Assembly: GCA_016744115.1 (NCBI GenBank)
Contig: JADGEZ010000001.1
Span: forward strand, 80,877-144,876
Source: Sulfurimonas sp.
GTDB taxonomy: Bacteria; Campylobacterota; Campylobacteria; Campylobacterales; Sulfurimonadaceae
Direction of reading: 5' to 3'
Length of the DNA stretch: 64,000 nt
The notes below the pieces were generated by a model. It saw only the letters and a list, made by a program, of their open reading frames with translations, was not told where the DNA came from and did no database searches. Shown piece after piece: positions 1-8,392 of the stretch (positions are counted from its first letter, which is position 1; each line of letters starts with the position of its first letter). The position numbers and the translations under genes are program-made.

Positions 1-435
1 TCCTTGATGAGCAAGATCAGGCAAAACCAATTCTTGAAAAAGAAACACAAAAACTTGACTTAGAGGATACACTTGAACTATCCTTCCTTGATGAGCAAGA
101 TCAGGTAAAACCAATTCTTGAAAAAGAAACACAAAAACTTGACTTAGAGGATACACTTGAACTATCCTTCCTTGATGAGCAAGATCAGGTAAAACCAATT
201 CTTGAAAAAGAAACACAAAAACTTGACTTAGAGGATACACTTGAACTATCCTTCCTTGATGAGCAAGATCAGGCAAAACCAATTCTTGAAAAAGAAACAC
301 AAAAACTTGACTTAGAGGATACACTTGAACTATCCTTCCTTGATGAGCAAGATCAGGCAAAACCAATTCTTGAAAAAGAAACACAAAAACTTGACTTAGA
401 GGATACACTTGAACTATCCTTCCTTGATGAGCAAG
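1..435 (+). repeat. 84-bp in-frame tandem repeat, five full copies plus a partial sixth
   Basis: 'tccttgatgagcaagatcagg[c/t]aaaaccaattcttgaaaaagaa...' restarts at 1, 85, 169, 253, 337 and (partial) 421. The only difference seen between copies is gca/gta (A/V). The array may extend left of the window. Confidence 0.97.
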
Positions 436-755
436 TAGAATCAAAAGAATATGATAAAGATAAAATCGCAGCTGAAATCGGTTTAGATAGAGCTAGTTTC
501 GATGAGCTTTTTGAAGAATATATTCAAGAATCTCAAGAGCTTACAAGATCCATCGCAAATGCTATAGAAATTAGCGATGGAGATAGTTGGAGAAGTCAAG
601 CACTCACACTCAAAGGAATGAGTGATCATATTATGGTATCTAGTTTCACAAAAGAGTTAGAAATTCTTTCTCAAACACAAGATTCCACAGAAGCAAAAAA
701 TACAAATACAAACATTGTAAAACAGCTTATACATATTTCACATACAAAGGTCTAA
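3..755 (+). CDS. Partial (5' truncated by window edge) signalling-type protein with 28-aa tandem repeats and a C-terminal Hpt-like region
   Basis: Frame 3 is open from the window start to TAA at 753-755. Repeat unit LDEQDQ[A/V]KPILEKETQKLDLEDTLELSF, followed by ...IGLDRASFDELFEEYIQESQELTRSIANAIEISDGDSWRSQALTLKGMSDHI... which resembles an Hpt helix. Stop lies 4 nt before the downstream histidine kinase ATG. Confidence 0.75.
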   Translation, partial: LDEQDQAKPILEKETQKLDLEDTLELSFLDEQDQVKPILEKETQKLDLEDTLELSFLDEQDQVKPILEKETQKLDLEDTLELSFLDEQDQAKPILEKETQKLDLEDTLELSFLDEQDQAKPILEKETQKLDLEDTLELSFLDEQVESKEYDKDKIAAEIGLDRASFDELFEEYIQESQELTRSIANAIEISDGDSWRSQALTLKGMSDHIMVSSFTKELEILSQTQDSTEAKNTNTNIVKQLIHISHTKV

Positions 756-759
756 TACA

Positions 760-3700
760 ATGTCATTTGGATTAAAAAATCGACTTAGACTTATAAGTTT
801 ACTCCCTATTCTTATTCTTTTTTCCTTAACAGGTTATTTTGCTTATGAATCTTTTGTTGAGTATCAAGCTGCACAAACTCTTCAAGATAAACTTTCTAAA
901 AATCGCCAACTTAATGAACTTCTTGAAAATATATCTAAAGAAAGGGGTATGACTGTAATGCACTTAGCAAATGCATCTACTTATACACTAACACCTTTGC
1001 TTAAACAAAGAAAAGTACTTGATGCGGTGAGTGATAAGCTTCTTTTGGACACAAAAGACAATACCCTCATTCCTGAGCATAAAAATGCAGTAGAAAAATC
1101 AATGAAAGAGATAAAAAAAAATCGTTTACTTGTTGATAAAAAAGAAGCAAACTTTAGATCTGTTTATTATAGAGTCTATGGAAAAGCTCAAAATAGAGTT
1201 ATAGTTCAACTTGAAAATATAATTGAAAACCAAAATGACACCGAGATTAAAGAACTCTCAAGCATCTATATCTCTCTTGTGCGTTCTAAGAAATTTACAT
1301 CATCTGAAAGAGATTTAATATCTTATACTCTATCTCGTTCTAAAAAACTAAGTACGAATGAACTTAGCTTATGGATTTCTCTCATAGCTAAATCGGAAAT
1401 ACCTAGTTATGATACACTCCATAATCAAGTAATTATTCAAGAACTCAACACTCTTTTTCAAGCAAAAAAGACTCTTAAACTTCTTGTAAACATAAACCTT
1501 CAAAGAAGTAATATCATCTCACTCTCTACAAGTGGTCAGTATAATTCAAGTCCTGCTCTTTGGTCAGAAATGCTCTTTGAAAAAACAAACATTGTTTCTC
1601 AAGCTCAAGAAAAAATATTAAATGCCTTAGATGATAGAGCAAACCAAGTGCAAGACAATGCTTTGCAACTTCTTATAATTTCTTTACTAGTTTGGATTAT
1701 CTCTATTATTATTGCGATTTTAGGCTTATTACTCTCTAATGAAATATCAAATAATACAAAAAATCTTGAAAATATTCTCAATGATATTGCGGCAGATACA
1801 AAAAATTCTCTTAACTATGGCAATGACATTGACCTGCAAACAACCTTTGGTATGTCTCAAGCCTATCAACTTCTTCAAACAATAATCCAAGATACTACTA
1901 ATGATAAGATTTTTGCACAAGAAGCTAGTGAAGCAAAGTCTCTTTTTCTAGCGAATATGTCGCATGAGATTAGAACTCCGTTAAATGGTATTGTCGGATT
2001 TACAGAACTGCTTAAAGATTCTGGTCTTGAAGATGAACAGGGTGAATTTGTTGATATAATTGAAAAGTCTTCTGAAAACCTTCTTGAAATCATCAACAAC
2101 ATTCTTGATCTTTCTAAAATTGAAAGCAATAAACTTGAAATTGAAGATATTATTTTCAACCCTATAGAAGAGTTTGAAAGTGCTGTTGAAATTTATGCTG
2201 TGCGTGCGAGTGAAAAACATATAGACTTAGGCTGTTTTATTGATCCCGAGTTACATCAAGCAATCAAGGGTGATCCTACTAAAATTAAAGAGGTAATTAT
2301 TAACCTTTTATCTAATGCTGTTAAGTTTACAAATAATTCAGGTGCTATTAATATTAATATAAGAAAAATGCACTCCAAAAATATTGGAAAAACAAGAATA
2401 AGGTTTGAGGTTCAAGATAGCGGTATTGGTGTTACAGATGAGCAAAAATCACGAATATTTGAAGCATTTTCACAAGCTGATACATCCATTACTCGTAAAT
2501 ATGGGGGTACTGGTCTAGGTCTTACCATATCTAGTAAGTTTGTTCAACTCATGGGTGGTAAACTAGATTTACATAGTGAATCTACTCAAGGAAGCACCTT
2601 CTTCTTTACCATAGATTTTGAAAAAGTGGAAACTTTAAATGAATCCAGTCAAAACAATTTTTCTAGTATTAATGCTCTCATACTAGAAGATTCAAATAAA
2701 CAAAAAAAACAAGATACTTATTTGCGTGAATATCTTGACTTCTTTGGTGTTGCTTACACCGTATTTAAAGACACAGAACAACTCCAAGATCTTCAATCCA
2801 AAAATCACTATGATTTGTTGTTAGTAGATTTTGATTATTGTAGTCAAGCCAACTTAAAGCACTATTCAAGACAATCACATGGTTTTGTTGTAATGACAAA
2901 AGCTACTTATATGAAAAATCTTGACTCACTCGATATTAATGTGTTTAAAACTATCTATGAACCACTCAATAATACCAAGATAAAAGCAATTTTAGAAAAC
3001 TTTCATACTCAAAAATTTCAAGTAAGCAAAAGTAAAAAAGCCACTCGTAAAAAGTTCAATGCCAATACATCTAAATTTGATGCTAAAATTTTAATCGCTG
3101 AAGATAATATAATCAATCAAAAACTCATTAAAAGAACACTAGAGAGCATTGGCTTAAACATAACAATAGCTAGTAATGGTCTTGAAGCTTTTCAAAAAAG
3201 AAAAGATGGGGATTATGACTTAATCTTTATGGATATTCAAATGCCTTATCTCAACGGTATCGAATCTACTAAAGAAATTTTAGAGTATGAAAAAGAATAC
3301 AACAAAGAACATATTCCAATAATCGCACTTACAGCAAATGCCCTCAAAGGAGATAGAGAGAAATTCTTAGCTGAGGGACTAGATGAATATACTACTAAAC
3401 CTCTAGTACGAAGTGAAATTATCTCTCTTTTAAATCATTTTTTATCTGATCATATTGTTGAGAGTGATGAGCTAGAAGCACAGCTTATTCCACAAGAAAT
3501 AGAAAAAATCATCCCTGAACCTGAAAAAATTCCAGTAATTCCAGTAATTCCAGTAATTCAAGAGCTTCAAAAAGAGGATATAGCTGTAGATACTACAGTC
3601 TTAAGTACTGATTATACAGCAGATATTCTTTTAGCTAAAAAGAGTTCTTTTGAGGCTAAACTCTTTGGGCGTCTTTTAGATTCTCTTCACTATACTTACG

Positions 3701-3975
3701 ATGTAGCTCATTCACAAAAAGAACTAGATGACTTTGTTAAAGACAATACTTATAAAGTGATTTTTTTAGACAAGGAAAATAAAGATCTTACTCTTTCAAC
3801 ATTTTCTAAAAGTATTCAAGCTTCAAATAATATAAGTACTTTAAAAACAAATATCATTCTTATAGCAGATGCTCGAACTGTCCTAGATAAAGATGATAAC
3901 TTATATGTTCAAGAAATAATTCAAAATGTAGTAAACAAAGATTTACTCAAATCTATATTAGAAAAATTTATTTAA
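760..3975 (+). CDS. Hybrid sensor histidine kinase with N-terminal NIT-like sensor, HisKA/HATPase and multiple receiver-like domains
   Basis: TM - NIT-like region (LLENISKERGMTVMHLA) - TM - H-box (ANMSHEIRTPLNGIVGFTELL) - ATPase boxes (GTGLGLTI) - receiver (ILIAEDN...LIFMDIQMP...ALTANA). Confidence 0.9.
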   Translation: MSFGLKNRLRLISLLPILILFSLTGYFAYESFVEYQAAQTLQDKLSKNRQLNELLENISKERGMTVMHLANASTYTLTPLLKQRKVLDAVSDKLLLDTKDNTLIPEHKNAVEKSMKEIKKNRLLVDKKEANFRSVYYRVYGKAQNRVIVQLENIIENQNDTEIKELSSIYISLVRSKKFTSSERDLISYTLSRSKKLSTNELSLWISLIAKSEIPSYDTLHNQVIIQELNTLFQAKKTLKLLVNINLQRSNIISLSTSGQYNSSPALWSEMLFEKTNIVSQAQEKILNALDDRANQVQDNALQLLIISLLVWIISIIIAILGLLLSNEISNNTKNLENILNDIAADTKNSLNYGNDIDLQTTFGMSQAYQLLQTIIQDTTNDKIFAQEASEAKSLFLANMSHEIRTPLNGIVGFTELLKDSGLEDEQGEFVDIIEKSSENLLEIINNILDLSKIESNKLEIEDIIFNPIEEFESAVEIYAVRASEKHIDLGCFIDPELHQAIKGDPTKIKEVIINLLSNAVKFTNNSGAININIRKMHSKNIGKTRIRFEVQDSGIGVTDEQKSRIFEAFSQADTSITRKYGGTGLGLTISSKFVQLMGGKLDLHSESTQGSTFFFTIDFEKVETLNESSQNNFSSINALILEDSNKQKKQDTYLREYLDFFGVAYTVFKDTEQLQDLQSKNHYDLLLVDFDYCSQANLKHYSRQSHGFVVMTKATYMKNLDSLDINVFKTIYEPLNNTKIKAILENFHTQKFQVSKSKKATRKKFNANTSKFDAKILIAEDNIINQKLIKRTLESIGLNITIASNGLEAFQKRKDGDYDLIFMDIQMPYLNGIESTKEILEYEKEYNKEHIPIIALTANALKGDREKFLAEGLDEYTTKPLVRSEIISLLNHFLSDHIVESDELEAQLIPQEIEKIIPEPEKIPVIPVIPVIQELQKEDIAVDTTVLSTDYTADILLAKKSSFEAKLFGRLLDSLHYTYDVAHSQKELDDFVKDNTYKVIFLDKENKDLTLSTFSKSIQASNNISTLKTNIILIADARTVLDKDDNLYVQEIIQNVVNKDLLKSILEKFI

Positions 3976-3984
3976 GGATTGTAT

Positions 3985-4362
3985 ATGAGTGATCAATTAA
4001 CTATTTTAGCTGTAGATGACGATATGATAAACTTAAAATTGCTCAAGTCTGTCTTACTTAAAAGCGTAAGTGTACAAGAGGTTATAGAGGCAAAAAATGG
4101 TTCAGATGCTATCGGTGTACTCAAGAGTAGAAATGACATAGACTTGGTTCTACTAGATATAATCATGCCTATTATGAATGGTCTTGAAGTTTTAAAAGTT
4201 GTTCGTGCAGATGATAACCTTCGTCAAGTTCCTATTATTGTTTTAACGACAGATGAAACAAAGAAAAGTGAAGCCCTAGAGTTAGGTGCAAATGGTTTTT
4301 TAATGAAACCTATTAGAAAGACTGAACTCATAAGTAAAATCTCGACTGTTTTAGTATTGTAA
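3985..4362 (+). CDS. CheY-like single-domain response regulator
   Basis: LAVDDDMINLKLLK...VLLDIIMPIMNGLEVLK...IIVLTTD...GFLMKP. ATG at 3985 preceded by AAGGA; the ORF track's 3979 start is TTG. Confidence 0.88.
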   Translation: MSDQLTILAVDDDMINLKLLKSVLLKSVSVQEVIEAKNGSDAIGVLKSRNDIDLVLLDIIMPIMNGLEVLKVVRADDNLRQVPIIVLTTDETKKSEALELGANGFLMKPIRKTELISKISTVLVL

Positions 4363-4394
4363 AACAAGTTCTTATATAAGAACTTGTTTTACAA
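4357..4394. terminator. 38-bp perfect palindrome spanning the convergent stop codons of the cheY-like gene and lon; probable bidirectional terminator
   Basis: ttgtaaaacaagttcttat|ataagaacttgttttacaa; the right half is the exact reverse complement of the left half. Confidence 0.75.
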
Positions 4395-6789
4395 CCTCTT
4401 CAATCCTAGTCATACCAAGAATTTCTAAGGAGTCTTTTACCTCTTTAGGAATATCTTCTAAATCTCTTTCATAATTTTTTTGAGGAATTAAAATTTTAGA
4501 CATTCCAGCCTTATGTGCGGCTATGAGCTTTTCTTTAAGCCCACCAATAGGCAAAACATCACCACTTAAAGATAACTCTCCTGTCATAGCAATTTCAGAG
4601 CGTATTTTTTTTGAGCTTAGTATAGAAGAGATTACTGACGCCATAGCAATACCAGCTGAGGGTCCATCTTTTGGAGTAGCACCATCTGGAACATGTAGAT
4701 GAATATCATAACGCTTATACACCTCACTAAAATCAACTTCAAGTTTTTCATTTTCTTCTTTAAGCGTTAAAGGAATATTTTTAGAATCAATTTTTAGCCT
4801 TTTGGTGTCTATCAAAGTTTTAACCACGCTCAATGCTATTCTAGCGGACTCTTTCATAACATCGCCTAGGCTACCAGTAAGCTCTAAGTTCCCTTTTCCT
4901 TTAATACGGATAGTTTCTATCTTTAAGACATCTCCACCAACAGCCGTCCAAGCAAGACCATTGACTACTCCCACTACAGGGATTTTATCTGTTTTTTCTA
5001 TCTCAAATACAGACTTATCAAAAAAGTCTTTTAAGTTTTTCAAACTCACAGAAACCTTTGCTAGCTTTGAATCTTCAAGAATTTGTTTAGCAACTCTACG
5101 ACTCATATCAGCTATTCGGCGGCGAAGATTACGGACACCTGCTTCACGAGTGTAAGAGTGGATTAACTCTTTAAGTGCTGGTTTAGAGATAGCCAGTTCA
5201 GAACTTTTGAGTCCATGCTTTTTAAGTTCTTGAGGGATAAGATACCTTTTTGCTATTTCAAATTTCTCTTGAGGTGTATATGAACTCACTTGAATAAACT
5301 CCATTCTATCTCGAAGTGCAGTTGGAATTTGCCCAACATCATTAGCAGTAGCGATAAAAATCACATCACTCAAATCAATGTTAAAGTTAAGATAATAATC
5401 TCGAAATTCAGAATTTTGTTCAGGATCTAAAATCTCTAAAAGAGCAGCCGTAGGGTCTCCACGCTGTGAGCGTGACACCTTGTCTATCTCATCTAAAACG
5501 ATAACAGGGTTCATCTTCTTAGCATCTATAAGCCCTTGAGTTATACGCCCTGGCATTGCTCCTACATAAGTTCTTCTATGTCCTCTAAGCTCATTCACAT
5601 CTTCAAGCCCACCAAGAGCTATACGAATGAGCGGACGCTTTAGTGCTGTAGCTATTGAGTTAGCAAGAGAGGTTTTACCAACACCTGGAGGACCCGAAAA
5701 ACATAAAATCGCTCCTGCTGAGTTTTCATGCCCCACACCACGAAGTTCTAAAAGTTCTTTGACAGCAAAGTATTCAACTATGCGTTTTTTAGGTTTTTCA
5801 AGTGAAAAATGATCTTTATCTAACTGAACTTCTACATCATTTATCTTAAGTGCTTGTCTTGCCTCATCACCAAAAGGAATCTCTAAAACCCAATCAAGAT
5901 AGGTTTGTGTCATAGAAGCGTCAGAAGAATCTGGATGCATTCGTGAAAATCTTTCTATCTGTTTGCTTATCTCTTTGTAAGCATCTTCACCCATTTTAGA
6001 TTTTTTTGCTTCACATTTTCTTCTGTACTCTTCTATCTCTTCATCTCTAGAGGTATCAGTTCCTAACTCTTTTTGAATCTGTTTGAGTTGTTCTTTTAAA
6101 AAGTACTCTTTATTTACTTTTTCAATTTTCGTATGAACCTTACTTTTAATCTCTTTTTGCAGTCTATTTGCTTCTATCTCTTCTATAAGATGATCAATAA
6201 GAAGCATAAATCTCTCTTGTGTATCTACCTCAACAAAAATCTTATACGCCTGATTTTTTTTAAGTCTTACTGATGAGCAAATCAAATCAATGATACGATT
6301 ATGATCATGATCTTCCTCTATGGTTTTGAGTAAATCAGGAGGAAAGTAAGTACTCACACTTGATAATGTTCTTACCTTTTCTCGTACTATCTCAAGTATA
6401 GCATCAATCTTTAATGAGTTTACAACAGTTCCCTCCAAAATATCGACATTTGCGATAAGAGGCTTTTCTTCTACGGCTGAGAGTACTTTAGCACGAGCTA
6501 AACCTTGAAAAAGTACTTTTACTCTTCCATCTGGAAGGGCAACTTTTCTCATGATAGAACCTACAACTCCAGTATCATATAAGGCGTCAAAACTTCTCTC
6601 ACCCTCTCTTGATTCTTTAGAAGAACACACTATCACTAAAGAGTTCTCTTCTATGGCTTTACTTGCCGCATTGATATTGTTCTCATCACTTAAAAAAAGT
6701 GGTGAAATCATAAATGGATATAAAAAGAGTTCATCCTCCGCTATCACTGGTATAGTTGCAGGGAACTCCCCATAATTACTTAATTTCAT
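4372..6789 (-). CDS. lon: ATP-dependent protease La (Lon)
   Basis: Full-length Lon: GPPGVGKTSLANSIA Walker A, IVLDEIDKV Walker B, catalytic DGPSAG and K motif. Confidence 0.97.
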   Translation of the reverse strand: MKLSNYGEFPATIPVIAEDELFLYPFMISPLFLSDENNINAASKAIEENSLVIVCSSKESREGERSFDALYDTGVVGSIMRKVALPDGRVKVLFQGLARAKVLSAVEEKPLIANVDILEGTVVNSLKIDAILEIVREKVRTLSSVSTYFPPDLLKTIEEDHDHNRIIDLICSSVRLKKNQAYKIFVEVDTQERFMLLIDHLIEEIEANRLQKEIKSKVHTKIEKVNKEYFLKEQLKQIQKELGTDTSRDEEIEEYRRKCEAKKSKMGEDAYKEISKQIERFSRMHPDSSDASMTQTYLDWVLEIPFGDEARQALKINDVEVQLDKDHFSLEKPKKRIVEYFAVKELLELRGVGHENSAGAILCFSGPPGVGKTSLANSIATALKRPLIRIALGGLEDVNELRGHRRTYVGAMPGRITQGLIDAKKMNPVIVLDEIDKVSRSQRGDPTAALLEILDPEQNSEFRDYYLNFNIDLSDVIFIATANDVGQIPTALRDRMEFIQVSSYTPQEKFEIAKRYLIPQELKKHGLKSSELAISKPALKELIHSYTREAGVRNLRRRIADMSRRVAKQILEDSKLAKVSVSLKNLKDFFDKSVFEIEKTDKIPVVGVVNGLAWTAVGGDVLKIETIRIKGKGNLELTGSLGDVMKESARIALSVVKTLIDTKRLKIDSKNIPLTLKEENEKLEVDFSEVYKRYDIHLHVPDGATPKDGPSAGIAMASVISSILSSKKIRSEIAMTGELSLSGDVLPIGGLKEKLIAAHKAGMSKILIPQKNYERDLEDIPKEVKDSLEILGMTRIEEVVKQVLI

Positions 6790-6818
6790 ATTTTAATTTC
6801 CTAATATTTCTTTTTTAA

Positions 6819-7748
6819 CTATCTATATTGAGACTCTTGATAATAAGATCCATACTCAGCCCCTAGTATATCTTTTCTTGCTTGTCTATACTCTTGTTTA
6901 TTTAATTGTCCTTGGCTATAAAGTTTTTCTACTTTAGTTAATTCTAAAACTTGCTTTTTTTGCCTTTGTTTAAAATCATCATTTTTATTTGTCAAACTCT
7001 TTGTTTGAGGAGTGGGGATATACTCTTCTTTTATAGTGTTCCTTGAAACAACACTTTGAGTGTTTGGGATTATAAAACCATACCAACTCCCTGTACCATC
7101 TCCTTCAAACCAAGCTCTATACCAAGGAGTATTTGCCCTTTGTATCTCACCCCAATTTATCCAAGCCTGTGGTCTAATGTTTCTATAATACTCAGCACTG
7201 CGTGGTTTGTCTAGTCTCTCATATAAATCTGCGATAGATTCATTTAAAAGTGCTTCTGCCATTCTAAGGTTCGTCATCATAGTATCTACTATGGGATAAT
7301 ACATAGAGCGAGGATAAGTAAGCTTAAAGACCCCACCCTCTCGTAAAGCATCTCGAATTAAAACCTGATCTCTTCTTGGATTTTCTAGTGCCATGTACTT
7401 TGCTTTTATCTTCATATACTCAGCAAACTCTTTTTCATTTATATTTGCATATCGTTTAATATATTCGTTTGAAAAATGCTCACTTAAAAGGTACTCTTTG
7501 TGATACATATGAGCGATAGAGAGGATCAAAGTAGCCTCTGGTAAAAGAGGTGAGCCGATATGTTCTCCTTGAAGAGAACTATAATAACTGTCTGCTTCTT
7601 CAAGATTAGCATCAACGATTGCATCAATGATTTTAGCATACCAATAAACGGCTGGTTTGTTATACTCTTCTATAACATTGTTTGAACATCCTACAAAAAG
7701 AAAGCTCATAACAAGGGCAAGCAAACTAAAGTTTATTTTTCGTTTCAT
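6819..7748 (-). CDS. bamD: Outer-membrane assembly lipoprotein, BamD-like
   Basis: Lipobox LFVGCSNN, TPR-like helical body, position next to lon as known in Campylobacterota. Confidence 0.7.
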   Translation of the reverse strand: MKRKINFSLLALVMSFLFVGCSNNVIEEYNKPAVYWYAKIIDAIVDANLEEADSYYSSLQGEHIGSPLLPEATLILSIAHMYHKEYLLSEHFSNEYIKRYANINEKEFAEYMKIKAKYMALENPRRDQVLIRDALREGGVFKLTYPRSMYYPIVDTMMTNLRMAEALLNESIADLYERLDKPRSAEYYRNIRPQAWINWGEIQRANTPWYRAWFEGDGTGSWYGFIIPNTQSVVSRNTIKEEYIPTPQTKSLTNKNDDFKQRQKKQVLELTKVEKLYSQGQLNKQEYRQARKDILGAEYGSYYQESQYR

Positions 7749-7877
7749 ACTTTAAATATCCTTAAAATCAATTATATATTTGCTATTTTAGCCAAAAGAG
7801 CTAACTCTATGTTTAAAATAGCTTTATTTTATCTTTTAAGTGCTAAAATAGAGTAAAAAATGGACAAAAGGTTTTTT

Positions 7878-8258
7878 ATGAAATTTGATATTATTGTGCC
7901 ACTTCTTGGCTTTGAAGATCTAAAACAAGTTGAACTAGAAAAAATAGACGATATATTTATGAAGATGCAATCAACTAGGGATGAGCATCTTTCTTTTACC
8001 CTTATAGACCCTTTTGTCTTAAGAGAATATGATTTTGACTTAGAACAAAATATTCAAGACCTACTTGAGGTAAATGATCATTCAAATCTTTTAGTCTTAA
8101 ACATTGTCTTAATCCAAAGCCCTATAAAGGACTCCATAGTAAATTTCATAGGGCCTATCATCTTCAACACAGACAAGAACTTAGCCGCTCAATGTATCCT
8201 CTCAAACTCCCAAAAATACGGTGTATCTGAAAAAATTTCTACTTTTTTAAAAACCTAG
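7878..8258 (+). CDS. fliW: Flagellar assembly factor FliW
   Basis: MKFDIIVPLLGFEDLKQVELEKID...LIDPF...IVNFIGPIIFNTDKNLAAQCIL; ATG 7878 has AAAAGG upstream (track start 7860 is an in-frame upstream ATG). Confidence 0.85.
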   Translation: MKFDIIVPLLGFEDLKQVELEKIDDIFMKMQSTRDEHLSFTLIDPFVLREYDFDLEQNIQDLLEVNDHSNLLVLNIVLIQSPIKDSIVNFIGPIIFNTDKNLAAQCILSNSQKYGVSEKISTFLKT

Positions 8259-8392
8259 TTTTCAAATTCAGAGTATCTAATCTTTTGCTTTCAGCTAAAT
8301 AAAAGCAAATAAGATGGATAATGTAGTAGCAAATGATTGCTACACACCATATGTTTGGTGCAATTTTTTACTTCATATTCAAGGAGTTTGTT

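Noticed and set aside
1-435. Possible CRISPR array
   Set aside because: The 84-bp units are contiguous with no spacers and are translated in frame; it is a coding tandem repeat.
1875-2220. Minus-strand ORFs of 94 and 79 aa
   Set aside because: Antisense shadows of the hybrid kinase H-box region.
4802-5155. 117-aa + strand ORF
   Set aside because: Antisense to lon, no family resemblance; lon is unmistakable.
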